A stretch of 64,000 bases of DNA from Pyricularia pennisetigena (lineage: Eukaryota > Ascomycota > Sordariomycetes > Magnaporthales > Pyriculariaceae), in assembly GCF_004337985.1 (NCBI RefSeq), contig NC_043741.1, positions 2,112,269 to 2,176,268 on the forward strand, written 5' to 3'. The notes under the pieces were generated by a model. That model was not told the origin of the DNA. It worked only from the letters and a program-made list of their open reading frames with translations, and did not search any database. Numbering within the stretch: the first letter of the stretch is position 1; every line of letters begins with the position of its first letter. A program made the translations under genes and the position numbers. Below, piece by piece: positions 43,801-56,858 of the stretch.

Positions 43801-46800
43801 CCTTGTCCACCAGAAACAAGTAGAGGTCTCCTATTGGGCCCGAAAGCTCTTGGTCGTCACTCCAGACTGGGATCAGTAGCTCGATCATATCAATGCAAAC
43901 TCCCAGTACCACCTCGCATGCAGCGTTATCCTCGCCAATGACCGAGCCTACAGTCTCGATGATGCGCGACGCGTCTGCGGCCCTGATGGTAAAGTCGGAC
44001 CCAAGGCATTCCTTAAGAAGGCGAGTGCTGTAAAGGAACTCTTCTTCAGAGAGTTGAACAATAGTGCCCACAAAGTCGGTAGGTAGAGTGCCAATGTCTT
44101 CTTCATCGTCCAGAAAAAACGATAGCAAACGAAGCCTCATCTTGATGTCCGAGTAAAACCCCTCGTGACTGTACATAAGTCCAAGGTCGCTTCGTGGAAA
44201 GGAGACGGCCTTGGAAATTGAGCTTGTTTGACTCTGCTGTGACTCGAATTCATCATCTAGATCCATAAGATCTACACCGGAACTAGATCGTGGTTGAGAT
44301 GCCTTTTCGTCCAGCATACTTGCCAACTTTGCAAAGAAAGCAAGAAGCGGTTGATCTTTTTGCTGGAATCGAATGAGATCTTGCCTGCAAAGACGCGGCA
44401 TGAGACCCGTGATTGACTGGAAGCACATATCCGAAAAGTCCTGAGTATCATCCGCAGTCATGATCAAATCGAGTAAAATCTCAACAAGGGTTTGTGTTGA
44501 CGTCTGAACTTCTCGAGAAAGTGAAATTTTCATCTGATCCAGTTCAGGGACTATCATCAAGGCTGAGAGAGCGCATTGAAGTACGCTCCTTAGCTTATCG
44601 GTAGAGATCTTTGCTTTGCTTTGCCTCCAAGTTTCAGCCATCGTGACGGACTCGCTGAGCTTGGGAAGAAGAAGCTCTGCGATCAACTTCCTCGCCGCGT
44701 TTGCGTCGGCAGCATCGGTAATATGCCTGGCTTCTTCAAAGTCTGAAGTGTAGGTCTGGGGCTTTGGGCTCTTGCTTCTGACAAATGTACTCGTAGTCCC
44801 ACTCAGTAGAAGATAGCTCATCAATCCATCATCATTTCTCTGCTGAGACCAATATTGATATACTGGACCACCAGGAACGGGAATGGCGGGTTGCTGTAGC
44901 GCGTTTTGACTGCCGCAACAAGCTTTGAGCAAGTTTACAAGATCGATAATACTTGTGGACGTCGAGTTTGACATAGCATACGCACCATCACCTTGAATGA
45001 AGCACCGTTAGCTTGATTTCGTCATAGAATAGCGTAGCGGACACGTGAGTACGTACTTGGATTCCACTTTGAGAAGACCCAGCGGATAACATGGCTGCAA
45101 GTGATTTGACCCGCCCCTGGTAGCATGGTATTTCGGAGGTGAAGCAAGTGCAGCATCAAAATCAGCGAAGAGTCCGCTACGACAGCCGGACCACTGATGT
45201 CTGCAGCCGTGACCATTGTAGTAATACTATCTGCTGTCTCATGATGGGCAAGGATGTCTGACTTAAGTATCGAATGGAGCAGGAAGCTCGCTGCCCGGCT
45301 TGTTGCTTGATGACTGACAGAACGCACAGCTACCTGCCATGCCTGCGTCCACAAGGAAGATATCTCTGTGGCTCTTGCCTGAGGATGAAGTGAATAACTG
45401 GAGATAGGTCAGCGAAGCCCAGGAAACCGAGTATAGATCAGAACTGAGTAGACATACCTAGCACACGCTATCATTGCCCAAGAAGAAATGTTAGATTGTT
45501 TGTGACCCAACAGTCTCACGATGTCATTCATGGCCGAGTAATAATCTTCCCGAGATGGTCTCTCATTCTCAAATGTAAAAGAGAGCAATTGGAGAGCAAC
45601 AAGCTTCAGACTATCGTCTGGAGAGCTCAACTTTTGGTGGATCCTGTCCTGGCCACCTTCAACCCGGCGACGCTTCCGTGGTTGATCTTGGTCCTGGTCT
45701 GTCGGAGGAGATCGCTGTTGCCTGACCTTCCTCGAGTAAAGTAACTCCAGCTGTGCCATGGCCTCAAGAATGGCCCATTTTCGCTCCGAAGATGGATCAA
45801 AAGGACGCAAGCCAAAGATCTCGGTCTTGAAATAGTCTACTTTGAGAGAAGAGAAGTCAAGATCTGACAACTGAAGATGCAGCCGATCATCTCGCCTAGA
45901 GTATTCAAGCCAAAGCGCGTCCATGAGCTCGAGGATCTCATCTAGCAGCGAGCCATCATCAGCAGCTCGCAGCATTGCATCCAGGTGCGGCACGAGGACA
46001 AATAGTGCACGAAGTATCTCATCTCTGACAGAGTTCAAAAGTTTGTCGTTCTTGGATGAATGAGGTTGCCACCAATGCGAGAGCAAGGGCAGCAACTCGC
46101 GAGTGACACTGGCTGCCAGTGATAGGTCATCTGCTTGGATTTGAGCTACTATGCCGACGATTGCACCAAGTGTGGTCTGGTGCATGTTGCTCACATTCAG
46201 TCCCCGAAGCTGCAGAATTTGTATTAGTTTTCTTGTGATCTCTTTATATCGCAGCGCCAAAGGAGCATTCGTTGCCGAGACGAGCTGGTGGAGGCAAAGT
46301 ACAATGTCTTCGAGCAGCCTAAGGTTTTTCTGGCTGCCGTGTCGTTGGCTGAAAAAGGAACTAGACCTGTTGGTGGAGGAAGTGCCTGCCACTGTTCCAG
46401 GGACGGGAGACCCTCGAGATAGGACCACGAACTCCCTATCCCCATTGTCGAGCAGCCGAGACAAAGACTGAGTGAGAAAATCCACACATGCGAGCCAGCT
46501 ATCTGCATCGTTTCGACCAAGGTGTTCAACAGTGGCTGGGTTTCCCAGCAGGGCAACAAGCGCCTTGATGTAATCCTGTTGTAATGGTGGTACAAAATCT
46601 TGATCGGGCCCAGGCAACGCCTGAGTTATATGGTCAACTACAGCTCGTGCTGCCTTGATCTTTATTTTGGCAGCGCGTTGTGTGATAATCGTGCGGAGTG
46701 CTTCAGCACAGAGACCCAATTTGTTCTCTGCCTGGGCTCTCGTGGTCTTGGTGCCACCGTAATAGGTTGATTTCTCTGCTACAGCGCAGTGAAATAGAGC

Positions 46801-47216
46801 TTCCAGTAACTGATGGATACTCTTATCTTTAAGCGGTTTTCTACATGTATATTAGAGAGTGCATCCAAAGCTCTGCCAAGGATGACCAGGTAGGAGATTC
46901 ACTTACATTCGGTCCGCGCGGGAAGCAAACTCAATTAACTCTGCGATTCGTCAATGACATGCACAATAGATGGGATGATAAGAGAGAACAAAAATACAAA
47001 TAAAACTCAAAGTTCGGTGGCGGAACAAACAAGCATACCTTTCAATGCATTGCTGCGCTCAGTCGTCCTTCCGCTTATTATGCTCACTAAAAATTCAATA
47101 TTAGGATCTTGGTTCTAATATGAACCGTAACCTGGCAACGGCGAGGGGGAACATTGCGTACCGCGAAGATCATCTAAGGACGCGATCGGGCCGGCGGTTA
47201 CCTTCTTCGGCGGCAT
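37880..47216 (-). CDS. tel1: Tel1/ATM phosphatidylinositol-3-kinase-related kinase
   Basis: Eight exons on the minus strand: 47216-47162, 47086-47039, 46940-46907, 46840-45458, 45373-45057, 44991-40515, 40435-37998 and 37899-37880, giving 2,923 residues. Tel1 is the DNA double-strand-break and telomere checkpoint kinase (mus-21 of Neurospora). The N-terminus has a TAN-like helix (SGRTTERSNALKELIEF); the middle is alpha-solenoid and FAT domain. The kinase shows GNDDLRQDAIMEQVF, GLGDRHGHNILLD (DRH at 2744-2746) and HIDLGIAFE. The FATC domain ends NLACLFSGWAAYA only if a GC-AG intron (37997-37900) is spliced; its terminal exon is 20 nt. The exon 4/5 acceptor is AAG (45374), chosen to keep frame. 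Intron 6 (40514-40436) contains a 15-T run close to its acceptor. The first three exons are small and least certain. It is divergent from nup192. Confidence 0.93.
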
Positions 47217-48066
47217 GATGATCCAACTCTTGTGAAAGGAAGTCAGGGACTGGAAAATACAACCACCATGGGTGTGATGGGACACTGTTCTTGGTGCAAG
47301 TGACTACCGCATTCAATCGGCGTCTAATAAGTAAAGATGTATACCGTCGAATGAATGACCCGACCGAACCAGACCTGTAAGCAACTGATTTGTTCCTTAA
47401 CAGGCAGTTGCGTGAGGCGTCTCAGGTGCTCAAGGTACTGGCCTCAGTAGACATCGAGGGAAGATTAGGCAGGCTGTTGAAGAAGGATTGCACGCGATAG
47501 GCCTAAAAGGATTGCTTAGTCCCCCATTGACGCCAGCCCATCAAATCAAACGCAGTTCATCTCCAGCTATCGTACAAAAAAAAAAAAATTGAGACGAGAT
47601 TCGGAGCCTTGCTTGCTCTGCCGATACCCCTGTTTCCTACTACCAAACAGAATGAACAGGCAGGGCGGCTATAATGGGCTTGCTTTCCCAAAAAGCTTTA
47701 CTCTGTTCAGGCGGCTTGCTATGGCTCCAAGCTCTACAGCAGGCGAGAAAGCCCCAAGATGCTTGAAGCGGGTACCTGAAGTGGGGACCGCACGATGCTT
47801 TTGATTTGCCAGCACAATGAAAAAACCCCACCCAAGCTACCTTGCCCATTCAACCCAAACCCAAATCTAAAGAAAGTCTTGTCGCGTCATGACGGCGCGC
47901 GTTTTTGAAGAAGCTCTCCGCACGACGACGTTTGTTGGACGATCTCCCAGAGCTTTTCAAGGCGCGCGCAAATCGGTGGTCAGGCAACCTGCTCATATGC
48001 ACTGGGCTCTCGTCTGCGCATTTTGACCTCGCACGACAATGCGCCATTACTAAAAGTTCGCCCACC
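47217..48066. promoter_or_regulatory. Divergent promoter, tel1 / nup192
   Basis: 850 bp between the start codons of tel1 and nup192. No gene is supported; a 71-codon frame at 47589-47804 has no visible features. Confidence 0.6.
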
Positions 48067-51000
48067 ATGTCCGAAGCCTATCTTCTAGAGACCCTGCAGT
48101 CCTTCTATGGCGATCTAATCGCAATAGGCGAGGGGCGCCTCCATGGCCCGTCTCTGGAGGGAGACGAGCTGACGGCCCTCCTCGCAAACTTCAAGAATTT
48201 TCTTGAGGAGCCACCAAAGCGAGAGGCCAGTCGAAAACAACTTGAGTCCGGTCCGTTGCGCATCCTCCGAAGGCGACGACGAGCATATCGACGGCCAGTT
48301 GCTGACATTTTTTGGTGCCATTCCTAGGCAAGATTAACGTGGGAGACGTTGAATACTCGGTCAACAAGGAGTTTCAGGAATACAGCATACAACTTGCAGA
48401 CGAGGTCAACCTGGATGAGGTCGAAGCGGCCAAGCTGCTCCTCGAGGCGCAAGATAGTCAGATCCTCCTGGGAAGGTCGCTAGTCGAGTGCGCGCTCATT
48501 CGGTTCCACCAAAGACGAAAATACCTCCTAGATTGTATACGACTGTGTATCGAACTTGCGAACGATGACGAGAACGAATCGATCAAGGCGGTCTTCGAAG
48601 AAATTGTTGCACGATATGTTTTTGACCTGCCATTGCCAGGTGCTCCGGCCGCGGCGGTACCGAAGGAAAAGAAAATAGTGCCTCGGTGCATGGCAGCAAT
48701 GGCTAAGATCAAGGACTGGCTCGAAAAACTGGCCAACAAGATCATGCTGGCGAGAATGCACAGCGGCACGGCTCCTCCTGAGATCGAGACTATCGAGTTT
48801 TGTCGCTTGAGTCTAGTACAGCAACACGAGAACCTGGCCGTCATCCTATGTGCTGCGGTTGAGCAACGGCATGCAGAACGCACAAACTTTGAAGAGTTCA
48901 TCCAACTGCTGAAGAAGGCCGATAAATACGACCACCTCTTAGGTGAGTGAACCCTGGTGGCATAAGGAGCGAATTGAGATGATGCTAACAATAATAGTAC
49001 ATCTTTTCCCCGTCATTGGGGCCTACATTCGTCTGTATGGTTCGACCGAGGGATGGGGGGACCTGGTCGTTGCCAGGTCTCTGAACCAAAAAATTGTCAA
49101 CGACGAGACTTCTTGGTCTCTGCCATTTCTGTATGCCGCTGTTAAGGTCTGGTGGATTGCAGAATACAGCGGCTTCTACGTCGAGGGTCCTGTTTCGGAT
49201 CCCAGCATCGACATCGACAAAGAGGATAAGGAGAGAAACAAGCAGTTTACCGACGCACTCAAGGAGGGAGCATTCGACTTTATGTTGTCACTTGCGGGGG
49301 ATGTTGCTGCTCCTGAATGGCAAGACCCTTCTCGCATTGGAATCAGGCAATGGCTCCAGCGAAAGTCACCACAACTGATGACTGATGCAACACCATTCTC
49401 CGACTACTTCCACACGTGCTTGATGAACCAGCTCGAGGATTTTGTGGATGCGTTTATATCAAATCTTCCCGATGTTCTTCGGAAACTTAGGACCGAGGAA
49501 GACGAGCAACGGCAGCTCAGCCAGCACCATGAACAGGACTTGGATCTGGAAAGATTCCTAGTTATAATATCCTATGTTTTTGAAAGACGGCCCGATGCAG
49601 CTGATGTGTTCTGGTCGGACTCTGAAAGCAACTTGGCAGGCTTCATGCAATGGGCATCCAGGAGAGCATCCACACCGCTCGTGTGTGCTTTCTGCGAGAT
49701 GCTGCAGTCTATCACCGAGAATGAACAATATGCACTTGCTGCTCACCAGTTTCTGTTGGAGGACAGCAATGCAGGAGGGAAAATGAGGAGATCACAGTCT
49801 TTGACATGGGCTCAAATATTCAAGGAGTTACACTACTTCACCAAGAAAATCCGTGGTGAAATCTCTAGCCCACAGCAAACTCACGAATACCGAACGCAGA
49901 AGCCAGGCGAGGACCTAGCAGAAACAGAACCGGAGTCGGCTATGCTGCTGGAGTGCTATCTCCGATTGATCGCCCGACTTGGAAGTCAAAGCACAGCGGC
50001 AAGGGAGTTTCTACTCAGAAACCAAGACTTCCCCTTGGTGGACGTCATTCTGCAGCTCAACAGCTGCCACATACCCCCAAGGTTACGTGCCTGTGGCTTT
50101 TATGCCATTGCAGCACTAATGAGGCACAAAGAACAAGAGGATAGCAATACCATGTGGGCTTGCATAGACGCATTTGTCAGCGGGGGCTTTCAAGCTGCGA
50201 GCAACTCCCGCGCGCTCATCAAAGGACAAAGCCACAGCTCAGCCGGCGTCGTTGATAGGGTATTGGACGAGCTGAGCAACGGTTTCGAGGAGCCCAATGC
50301 TTTCATAAACCTGATCAACGCTCTAGTCGCACCAGCGGATCAAGCAAGCCTCCTGCGGGACGCTCTTCCTTTCCCTGAGAACCTTGGGTCTAGCCTTCGA
50401 ATGCCGGGAATTGAGCCCTATGTTGATTTTGTGCTGGGCCATGTCTTCAGCCTCAAATCAAAAGAGCTCCAGGATATTTCGCAACTGAGGGTTCTGCGAG
50501 TGAGCTGTTTGGAGTTTATCTTGCTGTGCCTAAACACATTCAACGAGGATTTGATCATCCTTGGTAATGAGACCAACGTTTCTGTGGACTCGATCATCTC
50601 CGCGTCAGACCTGGCTACGTATGTTCGCCTTCACCCATTCGCTCGGGTGATGGAATGGATGTTCAACGGCCAGGTTGTAGATGCCATATTTCAGACGATA
50701 CATCAACAATCGAGCGACATTGGAAGCGTTTCGCCCGATTCGCCCTTGATATTGGGCATTATACGAGCGGTCGAGGTGGTGTCGAAAGTTTTGGAGCTTC
50801 AGGACACATATGTTGATCTCGTACGGCAAGTCATAAAACAGCACACGGGACAACGCCATAGGCATGTGCCTCACGCTTCCTACGCTTCCTTCGAAGAAGG
50901 GTTTGCTCATCACCTCGAGGTCGTCGCAGATCTCGGCCGATATTGCGGTCTTGGCCATCCAGAGCTCACCATGGTCTGCTTGAAGCTTCTGGCAAGGATA

Positions 51001-53425
51001 TCCACTTCATCCAAGTTGATATCGGCGTGGAACACCGAGCCAGGTAGACAGTCTCATCGCAACAAGGCGGTGGTGGCTCTGGAGAAAGATGGGGAAGCGG
51101 ACTCTATCTCCGGCTCTCTCATTGCGGAGCTTATAGTGCCTCTCGACCTGGCTCGAGAGGCCGACTCTCCAAACTACCTAATCAAGACGTATATTCTAGA
51201 TTTCCTCTACGCATGTTTACGAGCATCTCCGGACAAGCCAACAATCGCCCATCTTCTTCTTGGCTTCAAGTGTGGCGTGAGCCATTTGAAAGTCGAGCCC
51301 AGAGGCCAATTCGAGGAAAGGACATCGCTATTCCATAACCTTCTCAGGGTATTGCTGGAGACACCTTTTGGGGACGAGGAGCTAGGAATGAGAACATGGC
51401 TTGTGTCACTCAAACGCAAAGTCATGGGTATACTGCAGATTCTTTGGAGTTCTCCACTGTCGTCGGCCATTGTCTTGGAAGAACTCCGGAGCAACGACGT
51501 TCTGTTCCATATTCTTCTCCGTGAAGAGTCAATACAACCTGATCTAGTGTGGGATGGTGTGAGCATGGAGGAACGCGGGTTCCTACTATCGGACGCAGCT
51601 GTAGGCTTTTCAGAATTTTTGGCTACGAGGCAACTTACTTTCGATTATTTGGCTATCGAGTTATGCAGCGTCACCCAGAGGCGCCTCCCCAGCTTGAAAC
51701 GCCGCATCTACGACGCCCTTAACGGACAGGTCACCACTGCTAATTCCGACAGCCCACAACCCATACCAACCATCTTCGATTTGTACGATTTTATGCCTGC
51801 GGATGGGCAGTGGGAGATCCCCACACCCGAGTTCACCTATTTCAGAGGCGAAGAATTCAATATATGCCTGGAGGGAGGACACGATTCTGTGCCCCTGTAC
51901 AACATGGAGCGGGTCAAACAGGTGATTGAGCTGAAGAGGAGGCAGGATGCCCACGCCGGGCATTTAGCTACGGCTACCGACCTCGCTTCCGTGGACCGTG
52001 AACAGGTTCTTCTTGAGGAATACTTGGTGTACCACAACCGGCAGGCAGTAGTCAATTCTGAGCGACGGAAGGTGCTCAAAGCTTGGGTCAACCTGCTCAT
52101 GGTTATGTTCGAGGCGAGCGATCACCAGGGCTCGGCCAAGGTTGCTTTCCTTTTACAAGCCTTGCAGACGATATTACCAAGTCTTGAGTCTTTCGGATCC
52201 GAGCGTCCGGGTGAAGCATTCGAGTTGGCCAAACTAGCCAAGGTTCTCCTCTTCAAGCTCGACATAGCCGCTCCAGACGCAGGTGACAAGGACGCACATA
52301 CCGTGGGCAACCTGATCAGTGAGAAGCTCTTCCAGTTGTTTGAGGTTTGCCTGTACGCCATAGGCAGGCGAACGGGCAGTGCGGAACTTCGATCCACCTA
52401 TTATGCCATCTGCTATCGATATCTGACAGGGATCATTGACGATGGGAGAGATTTTGTGCCTGGCCGGAGGAAAGCGATCAAGGCTGTTCAGGTCTACGGC
52501 GAGCGGCTGTTGACTATCGTATGTGACGATGCATTTGGCGGCGATGCAACTTGCCAAACCTCTGCATTGATTTTGCTGGGTGCCTTGACGAACCTGGGCC
52601 GACGAGAGAACGACGGTCAAGTTGTGGAGGCTCTCAATCGCCTGAACTTTATTGGCGTCCTCGTTGACTCTTTGAAGACAATCCTCGATGATGTGAATGC
52701 GGCCCGTAAAGGTAGGTCACGCAACAAACTAGAGAACCCCTTACAAGCAGTTATTTATACTGACTGAATACGCGGGGAAAAAACAGCAGGGAACTCGGAG
52801 CAGCAAGAAGCGTACTCGCACGCAAAGTTGGCGCTTCTACTTCAGCTCTGCCAAACCCGCGATGGAGCAAAGTATGTGCTGCAGGCTAATCTCCTGCGCG
52901 CAATCGAGCTCTCTGGACTCTTCGCGGCAGACCCAGAGCTCCAGATTGGTAAGTCATTCTATGCCCATACCCTCCCGGTTTTCCCTCCTTGGGCAGGGAA
53001 TGCTGACCTCTCCAAACAAAACTGCAGACCGGAGCGATACCAAAGCCTTGGCAGACCATTATGACCTCCTAATACGGGTGATGCGTGTCATCGGTGCGGC
53101 AATACTGAGTCGCGGGGCACACAATGTTCCGCAAGGTCGCCGGTTCCTGACTGAGCATCGCATGCTTGTAATGCACGTCCTCAAGCGGTCAGCCGGCATT
53201 GCTGCTGTCGATCAGAAGCTTGAGGAGCTGGTCGTTGGACTTGCGGACTCCTTCATGGTACTGATTACTGCCACAGAGTTTTTGGAGGTAAGTCAAAGAA
53301 AAAAAACAAAGAATGACCCCGAGTTTCAAGAGGCAAAAAATGCTGACGCATGTTTATAGTTTGAGGATACTCAAGGGCCGGGTCCTCAACAACAAAAGAG
53401 GAATGGTCCCGTACTGTTCCATTAA
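48067..53425 (+). CDS. nup192: Nucleoporin Nup192 (Nup205 family)
   Basis: Six exons, 48067-48250, 48328-48942, 48998-52711, 52787-52948, 53028-53287 and 53360-53425, give 1,666 residues, a normal Nup192 length. Nup192 is a large alpha-solenoid scaffold of the inner ring of the nuclear pore, binding Nic96 and Nup53. Family blocks include LLEAQDSQILLGRSLVECALIRFHQRR in two parts, the stretch VHLFPVIGAYIRLYGSTEGW, and SFMVLITATEFLE near the end. No transmembrane segments are seen, as expected. The first donor (GTCCGT) is weak, but it restores the frame exactly. Exon 4 has a tandem acceptor (AACAGCAG), so both Ala-Gly-Asn and Gly-Asn versions are possible. It is convergent with the RING-protein gene. 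Confidence 0.93.
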
Positions 53426-54042
53426 GCGTGAGTCGGTGAGATGCCCGATGATAACGAATGGGGCAGAGGTTGCATTGATATTTGCGTAAAGCCACGGTGG
53501 AGGAATGCGTCCCTCGAGGATGTTTGGAGTTGTTAGGATTTGTATACACAGATAAAATAGACAATTAGCGTGCATGATAATGGGATCAGGTGTACTCAGT
53601 TTCAACCCTTGTGCGCAAGCACAATTCCCAGCTGGAATAACATACCAGTGGCTTGCTCAAATACTGAGTTGCGTACCGGGTTTTCACAATATGGAGGTCT
53701 CAAATGCGACAGATGTTGAAAATGATTTCACGCCCAAGAGTCTGGATGAATAGAAGGTGAGAATAATCGCTAAAAANNAAAAAACACACACAAAGCCACC
53801 GATGCTCCCTGGGTATATCATCTAATGCAACAGTTGCCCTTGGCTTCCCCTCATCCGATTATTCCGGGACCAGAGACCTCTGACCATGAGCCCAAACGCC
53901 GTGTTACCACACCCAATAGAGGAATGAACAAGAAAAGATGGATGTTGAGTTCAATGGCGTCTAGGCGTACGTATTCGAGCAATTTCGAATCTCCAAGACG
54001 TCACAACCTCAGCATCGCCAACGCCTAAACCAACTGTAATTT
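53426..54042. other. Intergenic stretch between convergent genes
   Basis: 617 bp holding the 3' ends of nup192 and the RING gene. It contains an NN gap (53777-53778) in an A-rich stretch. No gene is seen. Confidence 0.6.
53777..53778. other. Assembly gap (NN)
   Basis: Two unknown bases within an A-rich tract between convergent genes. True size is unknown. Confidence 0.95.
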
Positions 54043-54828
54043 CTATGATACCCCTGTGTCTTTCGTTTTGCCCTTTCTTGTTGCCGTCATAACCTTGAGC
54101 GAAAGTGGCCAAAAGCCCTTGGTAGGAACCTTATTGGCACGGGCTCCAGACGTAGGGACTAGGTCAATCTTCTGTCGGCAGATTGGACAGACTCGTTTGG
54201 TGGCGTTAACATGTAGAGCGCTATGGAGACAGCCGCCGCAAAACAAGTGACCTTTACTCGTGCCTGGCATTAGCATGTCGTCGCTTTTTTTTTTTTTTTT
54301 TTTTTTTTGAAGCTGGTGACTGAGAACAAGGGCAAATACTGTCAGGCTCGCAGCTTACCACAGTGAGTAGATGTTAAAAACGTCATATCGTCCATGCAGA
54401 TGGAGCACTGCAGGCTGGAAAGTCTGATCTGGTTTGCAGACTTTGGCTTTGTTGGCTTCGGTGGTGCGAGAGACGTCTCGGCATCCACAAGATCGATGAC
54501 CTCCGTGTTTGCCTGTCCGAGCCTTCGTCGCTTTGCCAGAGGTTGCTCCCACTCATCTTCATCCTCATCCTCCTCTGTCCCGGGCCGCGGTCTAGTGTTG
54601 GAGTCAGATGCTCCGCCCTGTGATCGTCTCAGGGCTCTGGATTTGGTAGACTCAGATATAGATGGTGGCGAGGAATTGCTCCCGGAGGCGGCAGTTGCTC
54701 GTGACCTGGTAGAAGCGGGCATTCTGTGCTCGGTTAAAGAGGAAAGTTCGGCGCTGCTGCTGCTAGCGGTGGCCTCGGGCTTGACAGTTGACTGCGTGCG
54801 TGGTTCAGTTGCAGAAGGGGGGTTGCTA

Positions 54829-54864
<36 letters not shown>

Positions 54865-55720
54865 CCGACTTCCGTGAGTGGGTTGAACTCTGGCCGCGGT
54901 GGTGGTGGGCTCTTGGGACGAGACGACACGAGCCTGTCTATTCGTAATGATTCCCGGACTGACATGAATGGCACATCAGCTTCTAGGGTGTCGTTGTTGT
55001 CGTTAGTGTTCGCGATTGGTAGCGGGCGGAATGGCCGTTGCGGATGGAAGCGCGGGAGGCGGTCGGCCGAGTTGCTCAAGGAAGGGACTGAGACGGGCGA
55101 AGAGGATAATATCGACTCGCTCACGTCTTGAGGGAAGGTCGTCGCTATCGTGGAAAGAGATATGAGTTGCAGCTCAGGATTCGGTATGGGCGGAGGGAGA
55201 ACAGGTGTGTATTGTGGGGCCGCGGTGCGTAGAGTCGTGGTTGAGGGGGAAGTCAAGTCGATGTCAGAGAAGTCCGAGAATGCGGTCAAGATCCAGGGAG
55301 AGGAGGCCCGCGAGCGTCGGCGTCGGGAGATATGGGGCTGTTCGCCGTCGCTAGCAGCGGTGGCAGACTGTGGAGGAAGTTGTGGCAGTTCTAGTTGTGG
55401 TGGTGACTGAGTGTCGAAGAGATCTGAGTTTAGATGCCTGGCGGCTGCTTCCAGGTAACTACTGCGAAACGGGCCTGTGGATTATTTTCAGACGGTACGA
55501 TTAGATGTGGGCAGGCACGGAGCAGTGGAATTGAATTTCACATTCGGGTTATCACGAGACGGGCCGCGTGCGAGAAAAATAGGTAGTGAACAAGACACTA
55601 ATCTTGAATTGACTTTGCACTGCATCATGAAATCAAGCGGGCGCCGAGGACGAGGGGGCGCGGACGGTAGTGGTGGCAGGGTTGAATATTTTACTCACTG
55701 GAAGCTTCGACATTCGCCAT
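54043..55720 (-). CDS. RING-finger ubiquitin ligase, Slx8/RNF4-like
   Basis: Three exons, 55720-55699, 55474-54359 and 54251-54043, give 448 residues. The first exon is seven codons (MANVEAS plus one base). The long middle is disordered, Ser- and Pro-rich, with an 11-12 Ser run and an acidic EEDEDEDEWEQ stretch before a basic KRRR. A C3HC4 RING lies near residues 365-410: CSICMDD, TSTHC split by the intron from GHLFCGGC, and VCPICRQK. A short hydrophobic acidic stretch (EVIDLVD) before the RING resembles a SUMO-interacting motif, as in SUMO-targeted ligases Slx8/RNF4. Such enzymes ubiquitinate SUMO-modified proteins in the nucleus; this assignment is inference. The second intron (54358-54252) carries an A24 run in the sense strand. 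It is divergent from polymerase gamma. Confidence 0.85.
54285..54308. repeat. T24 homopolymer inside RING-gene intron
   Basis: 24 T on the plus strand, an A24 run in the transcript, about 30 bases upstream of the branch-like TGCTAATG of the second intron. Confidence 0.9.
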
Positions 55721-56858
55721 TGCGGCCCGGGGCTCTGTCGTCGGGCCGCCTACCTATACAGAAAGTCGTTCTTGAGCGCACGAACAGGTATGTGCTAGAG
55801 AAGCCCCGATGTGGATGTTTGTATGAACGTTTGCGTCGCGTATTGGAAATGTGTGCAATCTAAGGGAGGCGATTATTTGTAATTAGGGCCAAAAAGGGAT
55901 CAAGACGCCTCCAGAATCACGAGACGCTGATCGTTGAACGCTCAGGTCATCGGGGAATTCTGGAATAGGGGGCAAAATTGGGAAATAGATCTTGGGATTT
56001 AAAATAATCCATGTCTTTGCTTAGGCGCCGAAATGGAGGCAAACAGAGATTCAGAAAGTAATGAAAGGCAAGGAAGGTATCGTAACTGTGTGGGTTTTCC
56101 CGCTAAAGTCCGAGTCTTGTGCCCGTCTTGTCAGCGAGGACTGGGCGTTTTTTACTCTACTATTCGCAAGATTACAATTATCCAAAGGCGAAGCTTCCAC
56201 CAGTAAGCATTGATGAACGCCACGTTTCGCTTTTGCTGTACACGGTGGCGATTCTTTTGATTCGCGTGCTCAATTGTTTCTTCTGCAGAGTCAAACAGTA
56301 CTGTCGGTAGTAGGAATTGGCCGCAGCTTCTCGCTATCTACAGAGAGCACCGTAGTAGAGGCCGCAGGTAGCTGAATTGGTTACGTAGTACTGTGGTTTG
56401 CAAGTCACCAAGTTGAGTTCAACCAGCCCGAAGCGGCGGCGACATGCATGGATTAGGTCCAAGATAGTACTAGTAAGTCGCAACGCACGTGGTGGCGCCC
56501 CTCCTCCATCTCATCACACAGCTACCCTGTTCATTTTCTATTGCCAAGCTGAATCATCATCGTCAGGGCCAATCGGCCTGTTACACCCATGCGCATACTG
56601 AATGCATGGCCAGTCAGTCCCCCTTTTTGGGGAGAATTCGCCCCCACTCAATCTCTCGAATTTTTTGAATTCCCATGCGACTTTGACTAATCTGCCGTAC
56701 ATCATCGATACGACGAAAGGTACTTCGCAAGCAACTTCAAAGTCTTGACTCGACTCGGGCGCCGACCTCCAGGTTACACAGCCTGACAGCTGCCACAAGT
56801 AGCGACCATCTTCATATTGACGACATGCTGTAAGCGACAAGTTGTCGCCTTCGTTAGG
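55721..56858. promoter_or_regulatory. Divergent promoter, RING protein / polymerase gamma
   Basis: 1.1 kb between divergent start codons. No gene is supported. The transcription starts are unknown. Confidence 0.55.
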
